Positions 26,389-35,412 of a stretch of DNA of 64,000 nt are shown in pieces. The notes under the pieces were generated by a model. It saw only the letters and a list, made by a program, of their open reading frames with translations, made no database searches and was not told the origin of the DNA. Position numbers and translations under genes: made by a program. Within the stretch, counting starts at the first letter, position 1, and every line of letters begins with the position of its first letter. The stretch comes from Pseudomonas sp. GM78 (GTDB lineage Bacteria; Pseudomonadota; Gammaproteobacteria; Pseudomonadales; Pseudomonadaceae), in the NCBI RefSeq assembly GCF_000282475.1, contig NZ_AKJF01000017.1, forward strand, positions 1-64,000, read 5' to 3'.

Positions 26389-27192
26389 TTAAATCGAAAT
26401 CGCGTGGGCGTGGTTGCCCAGGGCACGGACGACGCTGTAGACGGTCAACGCCGAGGTTTTCGGGTTGGCAAGCAGCGGTTTGCCACGCAGGCTCAGTTCG
26501 AACCCGCCAAAGGCGCCACGGGCTTCGAAGTGATGGACGTTCTCTTCGCTGAGCGGGTCGGCGATCAGGGTCACGTGGGTGCGATCCAGGCCGAGCCCGG
26601 CCAGCGACAAGGTCGCGGCGACGTTGGCGTTTTTCGGGTAGAGGCGGGCCGCTTCGCGGGCGCTGCCCTGAAAAATCACCGTGGCTTCGGTGAGGCTGTC
26701 CAGGTCAAAAGCCTGTTCAGCCGGGGTGTTTTTCCAGGCGCGCGCCGGTTTGCGTCCGGTGTAGTCGACCGAGTCCAGGCCGCCGACCTTGGCCGCCGAC
26801 AAGGCGTCGATGCCGCCGATGGCGCCGGGCAGCAATTCGATGCGGGTCTGACCGCGTTCGGCGGCCGCTTCCAGACGCTCCACCAGGCCGACTTCGGACA
26901 GCGCGCCGACCGAGACGATCAGGCAGGCAATGCCACGCTCCAGGGCCGGCAATACATGTTCTTCGATGGCTTTGTGGCCGGCGCACTCGACCAGCAGGTC
27001 GGGGCGCGCGTCGGCCGGCAATGCCGTCAGCACTTGCGGCGGTTGCCTGAAGCTGGCCAGCCGTTGGCGTACAAGTTCCTCGGAACCGGCCGAGGCGATG
27101 ACGTAGTCGACGCACAACTGCGGGTCTTTCTCCAGCAGTTCGAGCACGCCGACGCCAATGGCGCCGCAGCCGATCATGGTGATATGCAACAT
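26389..27192 (-). CDS. L-aspartate dehydrogenase-like oxidoreductase
   Basis: 267 residues, ATG at 27192 with GAGG eight bases upstream. The NAD fold begins MLHITMIGCGAIGVGVLELL, then LLVECAGHKAIEEH and the family segment GAIGGIDALSAAKVGGLDSV; the C-terminal half has the YPKNANVAATLSLAGLG helix of NadX-like proteins. Aspartate dehydrogenases interconvert oxaloacetate and aspartate, but no NAD biosynthesis genes are near. In this operon it more likely acts on an amino or imino acid intermediate, which is inference. Confidence 0.85.
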   Translation of the reverse strand: MLHITMIGCGAIGVGVLELLEKDPQLCVDYVIASAGSEELVRQRLASFRQPPQVLTALPADARPDLLVECAGHKAIEEHVLPALERGIACLIVSVGALSEVGLVERLEAAAERGQTRIELLPGAIGGIDALSAAKVGGLDSVDYTGRKPARAWKNTPAEQAFDLDSLTEATVIFQGSAREAARLYPKNANVAATLSLAGLGLDRTHVTLIADPLSEENVHHFEARGAFGGFELSLRGKPLLANPKTSALTVYSVVRALGNHAHAISI

Positions 27193-27202
27193 GGCGAAGT
27201 CC

Positions 27203-28885
27203 TCAGGCCGTGGCTTTTTGCGCTTTGGTTTCGCTGTTGGGCGGACCGGCGAACTGGGTGGCGAAGCTGCCGACGCTGAGCATGTCCACTTCCAGCAGGA
27301 ACGGGCCGGGTTGCGCCAGCGCACCGTCGACGACCTTGCCGAAATCCTTGAGGTCGGTGACCAGGCCATGGCGCAGGTTCAGCGATTCGGCCAGCTTGGA
27401 GTAATCCGGTGTGTGCAGGTCGACGTAGCAATGGCGACTGCCGTACACCGCGTCCTGGATGTTGCGGATCACCCCGTAGCGCTGATCGTTCATCAGCAGG
27501 ATCACCACGTTGGCGTTCTCTTGCACCAGCGTCGCCAACTCGCCGAGGTTGAGAATGAAGCCACCGTCACCGGCCAGGGCGAAGACCTTGCGTTCAGGCG
27601 CCGTTTCCGCTGCCGCAACGGCCGCGCCGATACCCATCGACAAACCCTGGCCAATGCCGCCGCCCAAGGCATGCACGCCGGCGCGTGGATGGAACAGTGT
27701 CAGCAGGCGGTTGCCCCAGATGCTGTTGGACAACGTGACATCGCGCACCCAGCTGAAATTGCGCCCGGTGAGCGCTTGCAACTGTTCGACCATGGCCGAG
27801 TACGGGCCCAGATCGGCGATCAGTTGCGTGCGGGACTTTTCACGCACTTGCTTGAGCTCGGCGAGGAACGTCGGGTCGATGTGCAAGCGACCTTCCAGGC
27901 GATCCGCCAGGCCTTCCAGCGCCAGCGCCGCATCACCGCAGATGAACAGTTCGCTGTTGTAGCTGCGGCCTTCGATGGCCGGGTTGGCGTCGATGCGCAG
28001 GGTATTGCGCGGCAGCTTCAGCGCGTATTTGAAGGTCTCGTTGCTGCGCAGGCGGGAACCGGCGATCAGCAGGGCGTCGCAGCTTTGCAGGAACTGCTCG
28101 ACCAGTTTGTTTTGCGAAAACGCACCGAGGCAGCGTTCGTCATCTTCGTTGACCACACCGCGACCCTGGGTCGAGGTGATCACGCCAACGCCCATGTCCA
28201 GCAGGCGCTTGACTTGCGGGCCGGCATGCCGTGCGCCACCGCCGAGCCACAGCAGCGGGCGGCTGGCCGTCGCCAGGCGCTCGGCCACCAGGTCCAGCGC
28301 GTCCGGCGCGGGTACGGCAACCGGAACGGGCAGCGGCGACAGGTCGGTCGGCATCGGGATGAAAGTCGACTGGATGTCGATCGGGATTTCCACGCTGACC
28401 GGCCCGGTCGGCGCGGTCAAGGCGGTCTGCACGGCCAGCTTCAGGGTGCTGAGGGCGGTCTCGACGCTGCGCACGCGGAACGCGGCCTTCGACACCGCCT
28501 TGAGCATGGTCAGCTGATCGCGGGCTTCGTGGATGTAGGCGAATTCCTGGTCCAGGTACGGCGTTTCGATCTGCCCGGTGATGTGCAGCAGCGGCGTGCC
28601 GGCGGTCAGCGCCTCGACCATCGCCCCGGCGGCGTTACCGGCCGCGGTGCCGGTGGACGTCAGGCAAACGCCCAGGCCACCGGTGGTGCGGGCATAGGCG
28701 TCGGCCATGTTGGTCGCGCCGGCTTCACCGCGGGCCATGACGAAACGGATATTGCCGCGCACGGCGAACGCATCGAGGATCGGCATGTTATGGATCGAGA
28801 TCACACCGAACGCGGCCTTGACATCGCATTGCTCGAGAAACGCGGTGATGACAGCGCCGACGGTGACAGTATTTTCATTACGCAT
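27203..28885 (-). CDS. ThDP-dependent enzyme, acetolactate-synthase/decarboxylase fold
   Basis: 560 residues from the ATG at 28885, which overlaps the SDR gene by 8 bases. Three ThDP-fold domains: pyrimidine domain with FVMARGEAGATNMADAYARTTG (activating Glu replaced by context VMARGEAG), central domain, and the C-terminal pyrophosphate domain with the GDG...N motif ALAGDGGFILNLGELATLVQ...MND. Such enzymes decarboxylate 2-oxoacids or carboligate. With an aldehyde dehydrogenase alongside, decarboxylation of an aryl- or alkyl-2-oxoacid to an aldehyde is the simplest reading. Confidence 0.9.
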   Translation of the reverse strand: MRNENTVTVGAVITAFLEQCDVKAAFGVISIHNMPILDAFAVRGNIRFVMARGEAGATNMADAYARTTGGLGVCLTSTGTAAGNAAGAMVEALTAGTPLLHITGQIETPYLDQEFAYIHEARDQLTMLKAVSKAAFRVRSVETALSTLKLAVQTALTAPTGPVSVEIPIDIQSTFIPMPTDLSPLPVPVAVPAPDALDLVAERLATASRPLLWLGGGARHAGPQVKRLLDMGVGVITSTQGRGVVNEDDERCLGAFSQNKLVEQFLQSCDALLIAGSRLRSNETFKYALKLPRNTLRIDANPAIEGRSYNSELFICGDAALALEGLADRLEGRLHIDPTFLAELKQVREKSRTQLIADLGPYSAMVEQLQALTGRNFSWVRDVTLSNSIWGNRLLTLFHPRAGVHALGGGIGQGLSMGIGAAVAAAETAPERKVFALAGDGGFILNLGELATLVQENANVVILLMNDQRYGVIRNIQDAVYGSRHCYVDLHTPDYSKLAESLNLRHGLVTDLKDFGKVVDGALAQPGPFLLEVDMLSVGSFATQFAGPPNSETKAQKATA

Positions 28886-29675
28886 GGCGGGACAGGCCTC
28901 CAGAAACATCGATATGGCTGCCTGTGGTGTAGGACGACAGAGGCGAAGCCAGAAACAGGATCGCGCGGGCCGCTTCAATCGGCAGGCCCAGGCGCCCCAA
29001 GGGAATGTGTTTGCGTTGTGCCAGCTGAGCGGTCCACTGGGACCAGTCCAGGTCCCGTTCTTCGCGGGCTTCGAAACGGCGGCGCCATTGCCCGGACTCG
29101 ACCAGGCCAATGAGGATGCCGTTGACCCGAATGTCATCGACGGCAAATTCGGTGGCCATCGAACGCACCAGGTTCATCACCCCGGCGCGCGCGGCCGAGG
29201 TGGCGACCATGTGCGGTTCCGGCTGGCTGGCCAGCAGCGAATTGACGCAGACGATGGCGGCGTTCGCTTCACCTTGCAGTTGAGCCTTGAAGGCGCGAAC
29301 CGGGTTGATCACCGAGAAAAACTTCAGGTTCAACTCTTCGGTCCAGGCGCTGTCGGTGGTTTCGGCGAAGGTCGACACACGACCTTGGCCGGCGTTGTTG
29401 ATCAGCACGCTGGCCGGCCCTAAAGCGGCAAGGCTGGCGGCAGCAAAGGCGTTGACCGAGTCGGCGTCCAGGACGTTGCAGACCTGGGCCAGCATCCGCG
29501 CCTCAGGGAAGCGTTGACGTAATTTGTCTTCGGCACCGCGCAGGCGATCTTCGTCGCGGCCACAGAAGGCCACGGCCGCGCCGGCTTCGAGCAGCAGCTC
29601 GACACAGGCCAGGCCGATGCCCGATGAGCCACCGGTGACGATCGCAGTGCGGTCTTGCAGTTGATAGAGACTCAT
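28878..29675 (-). CDS. SDR family oxidoreductase lacking the Tyr-x3-Lys pair
   Basis: 265 residues. The Rossmann start GGSSGIGLACVELLLEAG and the NNAG motif are normal, and the catalytic Ser is present in VNSLLASQPEP. Where the Tyr-x3-Lys should follow, the sequence is HMVATSAARAG, so Tyr and Lys are replaced by Val/Thr and Arg. This occurs in a known divergent SDR subgroup and may mean another chemistry or a non-redox role. It is the fourth gene upstream of the oxygenase and overlaps the ThDP gene. Confidence 0.88.
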   Translation of the reverse strand: MSLYQLQDRTAIVTGGSSGIGLACVELLLEAGAAVAFCGRDEDRLRGAEDKLRQRFPEARMLAQVCNVLDADSVNAFAAASLAALGPASVLINNAGQGRVSTFAETTDSAWTEELNLKFFSVINPVRAFKAQLQGEANAAIVCVNSLLASQPEPHMVATSAARAGVMNLVRSMATEFAVDDIRVNGILIGLVESGQWRRRFEAREERDLDWSQWTAQLAQRKHIPLGRLGLPIEAARAILFLASPLSSYTTGSHIDVSGGLSRHA

Positions 29676-29676
29676 C

Positions 29677-30513
29677 TCAATCCCTCATCAGAGCCGTTAC
29701 GCGGTTGTGGCCGTCGTGGCCAGTCGCGCTGTTGTAGTCGAGCAACCGCGACAGTTCGTCGGCGCTACGACGCACTTGCAGGAGCAATTCGTTGAAGTTG
29801 ACGTGAGCGATCTGCGTGGTCGGGATCGTCACGCCCAGCGCCGCGACGATCTGCCCCGATTGATCGCGCACGGGTGCGGCCACCGAGGAAATCGCCGACT
29901 CGAAGAAGCCTTCACCGCTGACGAATCCGCGTTGCCGGTCGGCCTGGACCATGTCGAACAGCTCCATCACGGTCTTCGGCGTGCAAGGCGAGAACTGTTC
30001 CAGATGATCTTCCGGGTACAGCTCGCGTAACTCCGCCAGCGACAGGTCTTCGAGCAGGATGCGCCCAAGGACCGTGGCGTGGGCAGGCAGGCGGGTACCG
30101 ACATTCACCGCGCTGGAGAACACCGACGGCGGCGAGACCTTGGCCACGTAGACGATCGAGCGGCCGTCGCGCACCACCAGATTGCTCGGGTAGTTGAGGC
30201 GGTCGCACAAGCGGGCCAGCAGCGGCTGACCGAGCTCGGTCAGTTCCAGTGAGGCGAGGTACTCGAAGCCCAGGCGCAGCACCGACATGCCGAGGCGGTA
30301 TTCGTTGCCGCTGCGGGTCACGAAGCCCATGGTTTCCAGGGTCGTCAGCAGGCGAAAGATCGTCGAGCGCGGCAGTGACAGGCGCCGGGCCAGTTCCGGT
30401 GCGGTCAGCGTGCGATTGCGCCGGCTGAATTCGCACAGCAGCAGCAGGCCGCGCTCCAGGCCCGGCACGATGTATTTGTCCTGAGCGTCCTTCAGCAGAT
30501 CTGAATCGTTCAT
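29677..30513 (-). CDS. IclR family regulator inside the operon
   Basis: 278 residues from the ATG at 30513. Winged helix at about 15-80: GLERGLLLLCEFSRRNRTLTAPELARRLSLPRSTIFRLLTTLETMGFV. The C-terminal GAF-like ligand domain includes PAHATVLGRILLEDLS and ends with TTQIAHVNFNELLLQVRRSADELSRLL. The gene is embedded in the operon (1 base from the SDR, 4-base overlap with the hydrolase), so it is made with the enzymes. It probably binds the palindrome at 35549 upstream of the first gene. Confidence 0.9.
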   Translation of the reverse strand: MNDSDLLKDAQDKYIVPGLERGLLLLCEFSRRNRTLTAPELARRLSLPRSTIFRLLTTLETMGFVTRSGNEYRLGMSVLRLGFEYLASLELTELGQPLLARLCDRLNYPSNLVVRDGRSIVYVAKVSPPSVFSSAVNVGTRLPAHATVLGRILLEDLSLAELRELYPEDHLEQFSPCTPKTVMELFDMVQADRQRGFVSGEGFFESAISSVAAPVRDQSGQIVAALGVTIPTTQIAHVNFNELLLQVRRSADELSRLLDYNSATGHDGHNRVTALMRD

Positions 30514-31394
30514 AGCGATGCACCTGTCAGGGATTCTTTGATGGCGAAGGCCAGGCGGCCCGCCACCACACAAGGTTGTTCGATGGGACTGGCGTGTCCG
30601 GCATCGTTGATAAGCGCGAAGGTGCCGCCCAGGGACTTGGCCAGGATCCGGCAGCTTTCGGCCGTGGTGATGCCGTCGGCTTCGCCGCAATGCACTTCGC
30701 AAGGCATGGACAGCGGTGCATGGCGCAACAGGTCGTCGCCGCACAGCAGTTCTATGGCCTGGCGATAACCCTCGGGATTGAGTCGCGCCATGTTCCACCG
30801 CACCCAGGCCAGTGCCTGAGGGCTGGCAGCAGGCGAGAGCATGTAGGGGCTGCGCTGCTCGGCCATCTGCTGAAGGCCCAACTGTTCCAGCGCGTGCAGG
30901 CGTTTGTTGCGCACTTGCTGGCGCTGCTCGGAGCGCGATGGATGGCCGTAGCCCTGGGCCGGGCTGATCAATACCAGGCGGCTGACGCGCTGTTGTTGCA
31001 CGCCGCTGGCGAAAGCGACGGCGGTCATTGCCCCAAGGGAATGCCCCACCAGCACGCAGCGCTGGATGCCCAGTGCATCGAGCATCTGCAGCAGCCGTTC
31101 GGCATAGTCCGACGCATCGGGAGCCAGGGCCCTGAGCGGCGTGGAGTCGCCGTAGCCGGGCGCATCCCAGGCAATCACCCGGGCTTTGCTGCCAAGTTCC
31201 TGCGCCACCTGCAACCACGACGCCGAACCCGAGCCGATCCCGTGCAACAACACAACGGCTGGCCCGCTTCCACATTCGCGAAAGGCCTGGCGTGCACCCG
31301 CGAGCTCCAGCGTGCGCTGGGGAAAGTTGCGGGCCAATCGGGCCTGGAGATCGGCGGTGAGTGGCGAAGCAAGATTATCGATGGCGTGCGACAT
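30510..31394 (-). CDS. Alpha/beta hydrolase with Ser nucleophile
   Basis: 294 residues. HGIGSGSASW (51-60) gives the oxyanion hole, VGHSLGAM the nucleophile S119, and LINDAGHASPIEQP the base His. It could hydrolyse a meta-cleavage product (as in BphD/XylF types) or an ester or lactone intermediate. The 4-base overlap with the IclR gene and the 4-base gap from the cupin gene show tight coupling. An N-terminal extension of about 40 residues precedes the core. Confidence 0.88.
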   Translation of the reverse strand: MSHAIDNLASPLTADLQARLARNFPQRTLELAGARQAFRECGSGPAVVLLHGIGSGSASWLQVAQELGSKARVIAWDAPGYGDSTPLRALAPDASDYAERLLQMLDALGIQRCVLVGHSLGAMTAVAFASGVQQQRVSRLVLISPAQGYGHPSRSEQRQQVRNKRLHALEQLGLQQMAEQRSPYMLSPAASPQALAWVRWNMARLNPEGYRQAIELLCGDDLLRHAPLSMPCEVHCGEADGITTAESCRILAKSLGGTFALINDAGHASPIEQPCVVAGRLAFAIKESLTGASL

Positions 31395-31398
31395 GGGC

Positions 31399-31938
31399 TT
31401 ATCCGCGCTTGATCGAGGCCAGGGGGTGTTCTGGCGGGTAGGTCGGGGTCAGTGGTTTTTTCGCGCCGAGCATCACGCACATCAACGCGTCTTCATCGCC
31501 GATGTTGATCTCTTCGCGGTACACGCCGGGTGGTACGGAAATCACGTCGCGGTCGGTGAGGATGGTTTCGAAACGCTCGCCGTCCTTCTCGATTACCACC
31601 TTGAGTTTGCCGCGCAGCACGAAGAACACTTCCTCAACGTCGGTGTGCAAATGCGGCGGGCCTTCGTGACCGGCCGGAATCACCATGGTCGAAAACGTGA
31701 AGTTCTCCGACGGGATGGTGTTCATGTCCGCGGTCACGCCGGTGCCACCGGTGCCGATGTAGCGCATTTGCGCGCGGCGGAATTTCGGGTCGTAGTCGGC
31801 CTGGAATTTCAAGGCGTTCCAGTCGTACTTGCGCGTTTCGTAGCGGGCGATACGGGTGTTCATCCAGCTTTCAAGGTCGCTGCCGGCCGGCTGTTCCCAG
31901 CTTTTCGGGGTGCTTTGCTGTGCGGATAAATCGGTCAT
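31399..31938 (-). CDS. Cupin domain protein
   Basis: 179 residues from an ATG with AGGAG upstream. One cupin barrel in the C-terminal two thirds: PAGHEGPPHLHTDVEEVFFVLRGKL holds the metal ligands His-x-His...Glu, and VISVPPGVYREEINIGDE is motif 2, where the usual His is Tyr. No signal peptide, so cytosolic. Cupins in such operons can be dioxygenases, isomerases or ligand sensors; the sequence does not decide. Confidence 0.82.
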   Translation of the reverse strand: MTDLSAQQSTPKSWEQPAGSDLESWMNTRIARYETRKYDWNALKFQADYDPKFRRAQMRYIGTGGTGVTADMNTIPSENFTFSTMVIPAGHEGPPHLHTDVEEVFFVLRGKLKVVIEKDGERFETILTDRDVISVPPGVYREEINIGDEDALMCVMLGAKKPLTPTYPPEHPLASIKRG

Positions 31939-31951
31939 GGCTATCTCCTGA

Positions 31952-32719
31952 TCAAGGCATGACGAACCCGCCGTTGACCGGCAGGGTTTGTCCAGTGATG
32001 AAGCGGGCGAGGTCGGACAGCGCGAACAGCACGGCGCCGCTGACGTCTTCGGGAAGTTGTGGGCGCTGGATGGCCCGTTGATCGTTGTACAAACGGTGGC
32101 GCGCCTCAGGCACATAGGCCGTGGCCTCGACCAGCACCAGGCCGGGCGCGATGGCGTTGACCGTGATGTTGTCGGTCCCCAGTTCGCGGGCCAGGCTGCG
32201 GGTCATGGCGATGATTGCGCCCTTGCTCGCGACATACGCCAGCAGGTTCGGCGCACCCCACAGCGGGGTGTCGGACGCCAGGTTGACGATGGCGCCCTGG
32301 CCACTGGCGCGCAGGGCTGGCAGGCAGGCCTTGGTCATCAACCAGGTGCCGCGCACGTTGACCTGCATCACCTGGTCCCAGGTGTCCAGGCTCAGCTCTT
32401 CGCAAGTCTTGCCGCCGGAGTTGGTGATCGAGGCGTTGTTCACCAGACCGTCGAGCCCACCGAGCAAACGGGTGGTCTCAGCGATGCAGGCGTCAATTGA
32501 TTCCGGTTGCGCCAGGTCGACCGTCACGCCATGCACATTCAGGCCTTCAGCCACCAGTTCGGCGGCCGATTGCTGCACACGTTCGGCGAGAATGTCGGCG
32601 ATGACCACCTGGGCACCGGCGCGGCCGATGGCCTGGGCAAAGGCATAACCCAATCCGCGGGCGCCACCGGTGACCAGCACGCGGCGGCCTTCGAGCAAGC
32701 GATTGAAGGTCGTCATCAT
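31952..32719 (-). CDS. Classical SDR oxidoreductase
   Basis: 255 residues. NAD(P) motif GGARGLGYAFAQAIG, NNASITNSGG, catalytic Ser in NLASDTPLWGAPN, and Y-x3-K in LAYVASKGAII. Unlike its operon partner at 28878 it has the whole catalytic set. Probably oxidises a hydroxyl or a cis-dihydrodiol of the pathway substrate. Its ATG overlaps the TGA of the ABC permease gene (ATGA). Confidence 0.9.
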   Translation of the reverse strand: MMTTFNRLLEGRRVLVTGGARGLGYAFAQAIGRAGAQVVIADILAERVQQSAAELVAEGLNVHGVTVDLAQPESIDACIAETTRLLGGLDGLVNNASITNSGGKTCEELSLDTWDQVMQVNVRGTWLMTKACLPALRASGQGAIVNLASDTPLWGAPNLLAYVASKGAIIAMTRSLARELGTDNITVNAIAPGLVLVEATAYVPEARHRLYNDQRAIQRPQLPEDVSGAVLFALSDLARFITGQTLPVNGGFVMP

Positions 32720-33492
32720 TGAGTGCTCAACATGGCTTTGGGCATGTAGTGCAGGACCCGTTTTTCAGTCCATACCACCGCGCCGTAAGCGAGTACACCG
32801 ATCAGCGTGAGCATGACGATGGCGACGAACACACCCGCGGTATTGCCCTGGCCTTCGGCATCGACCAGCAGGAAGCCCAGGCCCTGGTTACCGCCGACCA
32901 GTTCACCGACGGTGACACCGATGACGGCCAGGGTCGAAGCGATGCGCAGGCCGGAGAACAGCGCGGCCATGGCCGAGGGAAACTCCACCAGGCGAAAGAT
33001 CTGCCAGCGACTGGCGTTCATGGTCCGCACCAGGTTGATCATGTCCGGGTCTACCGTGCGGATGGCCGACAGTACGTTGATCATCACCGGGAAGAACACG
33101 ATCAGGATGGCGATCAGGATCTTCGGGTAGATGGTGTAGCCCAGCCACATGACGAACAGCGGGGCAAAGGCGACTTTCGGGGCGATCTGCAGCGCCAGGA
33201 TGTACGGCGAGAGCATGGCCTCAGCGGCGGGCGAAAGGCCCAGCGATACACCGATCACCACGCCGAGCAGGGCACCGAGGCCAAAGCCGACAATGATTTC
33301 GAATGCGGTGATCAGCGTGTGTTGCAACAGGCCGCCTGTGTGCCACATCACCAGGCTTTCCTGGGCCACGCGGCTCAGTTGCGGCATGACGAATTCGGGC
33401 ATGCCAAGCAATCCCGGGCCCCACTGCCAGAGCACCAAAAACAGGACCAGCAGGCCGACGCTGCCGAGCATGGAGTTATTGAGGTTTTTCAT
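32716..33492 (-). CDS. ABC transporter permease (TauC/SsuC type)
   Basis: 258 residues, about six membrane helices. The cytoplasmic coupling loop reads EFPSAMAALFSGLRIASTLAVIGVTVGELVGG, the EAA-type motif of the nitrate/sulfonate/taurine permease family. It forms a homodimer channel served by the ATPase at 34561. Gap to the binding-protein gene is 28 bases. Confidence 0.92.
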   Translation of the reverse strand: MKNLNNSMLGSVGLLVLFLVLWQWGPGLLGMPEFVMPQLSRVAQESLVMWHTGGLLQHTLITAFEIIVGFGLGALLGVVIGVSLGLSPAAEAMLSPYILALQIAPKVAFAPLFVMWLGYTIYPKILIAILIVFFPVMINVLSAIRTVDPDMINLVRTMNASRWQIFRLVEFPSAMAALFSGLRIASTLAVIGVTVGELVGGNQGLGFLLVDAEGQGNTAGVFVAIVMLTLIGVLAYGAVVWTEKRVLHYMPKAMLSTQ

Positions 33493-33520
33493 CGTGTCGT
33501 TACCTTGTTGTCACTGGCCG

Positions 33521-34522
33521 TCATTGCGCGGCTGTTTGGGTGTCGATGAACTGGTTGGTGTACAGGTCGTCGAGCTTCGGCTCCTGGGTGACGATGCCTT
33601 CGCTGACATAGAACTGGCGGACCGCTTCGAGTCGCGCCGGATCGATGCGGCCCAGTACGGTCTGGTTGGCATAGACATGCTCGACGTAGAGCTTGAAGAT
33701 TTTCTCCAGCGAATCCTCCTTGCCGGCATAGGCAGGAACGGCCTTGGCAAAGGTTTCTGCGGCAGCGCGTGGGTCCGCAATGATGTCGCGCATGCCCTGC
33801 AGCGTTGCCTGGACCGCGCCGCGCACGATATCCGGGTGATGCTGGATGGCATCGTCGGAGGCGAGGATCGACTGGGCCATGCTTTCGAAAATCTGTGATT
33901 GCGGTATCAGCTTGATCTTCAATCCCGCTTCTTCGGCGTTGACCACCCAATCCGGCACACCGGCCATCGCTTCGGCCTTGTTGGCCGAGAACAATTGCCA
34001 GACACCTGCCGGGCCGGCGGCCTGGATATCCACATCGTTTTTGCTCAGGCCGGCTTTACGCAGCGAGGCGAGCAGGGCGTAGTAGGTGGTGTCCGAGTAG
34101 GACATCACCGTCATGGTCTTGCCCTTCAGATCGCTGATCGAGTTGATGTTCTGCGCCGCATTGGTGGCAATCATGGTCACGCCGCCGGCACCCAGCACCG
34201 CGACCGCGCGCACCGGAATCCCGTTGGCCCGCACCACGATCGGGGTATCGCCGAGGGCGCCGCCGAGCATCGCGTTACCGGCACCGATCTGTTTCGCGAC
34301 ATCCACGCCGCCCTTGGCCGCGATGAACTTCATGTTCAGGTTCTGGGCGGTGTAGTAACCCTTTTGCTGGGCAATGATCCACGGGGCGAACGCCGGCAGG
34401 TTGGGGGGGGCCGGCAACAAATAGGTGACGTCGGTAGACTGCGCCTGGGCGACGAAAGCCAGGCCCAGGCCGAGCGTTATGCCGGTGACCTGGCTGAAGC
34501 GTTGAAACAGGGACTTGAACAT
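33521..34522 (-). CDS. ABC transporter substrate-binding protein (SsuA/TauA/NMT1 type)
   Basis: 333 residues with a signal peptide ending near VAQAQS, so periplasmic. The mature protein starts with YLLPAPPNLPAFAPWIIAQQKGYY, typical for binding proteins of the sulfonate/nitrate/pyrimidine-precursor class, and contains DLKGKTMTVMSYSDTTYYALLASLRKAGL. Ligands in this class range over sulfonates, aromatic acids such as phthalate, and hydantoin-like compounds; given the oxygenase genes an aromatic acid is the best guess. Confidence 0.9.
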   Translation of the reverse strand: MFKSLFQRFSQVTGITLGLGLAFVAQAQSTDVTYLLPAPPNLPAFAPWIIAQQKGYYTAQNLNMKFIAAKGGVDVAKQIGAGNAMLGGALGDTPIVVRANGIPVRAVAVLGAGGVTMIATNAAQNINSISDLKGKTMTVMSYSDTTYYALLASLRKAGLSKNDVDIQAAGPAGVWQLFSANKAEAMAGVPDWVVNAEEAGLKIKLIPQSQIFESMAQSILASDDAIQHHPDIVRGAVQATLQGMRDIIADPRAAAETFAKAVPAYAGKEDSLEKIFKLYVEHVYANQTVLGRIDPARLEAVRQFYVSEGIVTQEPKLDDLYTNQFIDTQTAAQ

Positions 34523-34560
34523 GCGTACTCCTCAATCGGTTGCTGGCCACACAGGCAGGA

Positions 34561-35412
34561 TCAATGCAGTTCGGTGTTTTCGCTGACTTGCAGCAACTCC
34601 ATCAGGCGACCGACCAGCGGGCCGATCTCCGGCAGCTTGCGGCGCTCCAGCGGGTTGTCGCGAAACGGCAGGTCGATGTTGATTTCTTCAATGATGGTGC
34701 CGGGGCGGGCGCTCATGACCAGCAGCCGGTCCGACATGGCGATGCCTTCGATCAGGTCATGGGTGATGAACAGCGCGGTCTTCTTTTCATCGAACAGCAT
34801 TCGCGCCATGTCCTGTTGCAGGATCATCTTGGTCTGCGCATCCAGCGCCGAGAACGGCTCGTCGAGGAACAGCACTTGCGGGTCGATGGCCAGGGTGCGG
34901 GCCAGGGCCGCGCGCTGACGCATACCGCCCGACAGCTGGAACGGGTAGTGGTCGGCGAAACCTTGCAGGTGGCAGCGAACCAGCAGATCTTCAGCCACGG
35001 CCTGACGTTTGGCGGCCGCCACGCCTTGTATTTCCAGGCCCAGTTCCACGTTGCGGCGAATACTGCGCCACGGCATCAACAGGTCTTTTTGCAGCATGAA
35101 GGCGACCTGACGGACCGGGCCGGTGACCGCTTCACCGCCGACGAACACTTCGCCTTCGGAAGGGCGGTAGAGGCCGGAACCCATATTCAGGATGGTGCTC
35201 TTGCCGCAACCGGAAGGGCCGATGATCGACACCACTTCACCACGGCGAATCTTGAAGTTGACCCCGCGAATGGCGAACGGCGCTTCGGACTTTCCCTTGG
35301 CCGGGAAACATTTACCGACATTGCGAAATTCAATTTCAGTGGGCTCCAGATCTTCCTTGGGAGCGGGTTTGTTCCATTGAGGGGCGACGGCGTACATCTC
35401 TTTCACAGCCAT
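34561..35412 (-). CDS. ABC transporter ATP-binding protein
   Basis: 283 residues from the ATG at 35412; the ribosome site is weak, and an ATG at 35397 is an alternative. Walker A GPSGCGKSTILN, Q-loop MLQKDLLMPW, signature LSGGMRQRAALARTLA, Walker B VLFLDEPFSALDA and the switch His in LFITHDL are all present. First gene of the operon, so import is made with the enzymes. Confidence 0.93.
   Translation of the reverse strand: MAVKEMYAVAPQWNKPAPKEDLEPTEIEFRNVGKCFPAKGKSEAPFAIRGVNFKIRRGEVVSIIGPSGCGKSTILNMGSGLYRPSEGEVFVGGEAVTGPVRQVAFMLQKDLLMPWRSIRRNVELGLEIQGVAAAKRQAVAEDLLVRCHLQGFADHYPFQLSGGMRQRAALARTLAIDPQVLFLDEPFSALDAQTKMILQQDMARMLFDEKKTALFITHDLIEGIAMSDRLLVMSARPGTIIEEINIDLPFRDNPLERRKLPEIGPLVGRLMELLQVSENTELH

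Noticed and set aside
27158-29113. Plus-strand ORF of 651 codons
   Set aside because: It is the shadow of the ThDP enzyme gene, rich in H, Q, R and D with no recognisable domain.
30514-31275. Long upstream extension of the first IclR ORF
   Set aside because: It covers the alpha/beta hydrolase gene out of frame; the regulator starts at the ATG at 30513.
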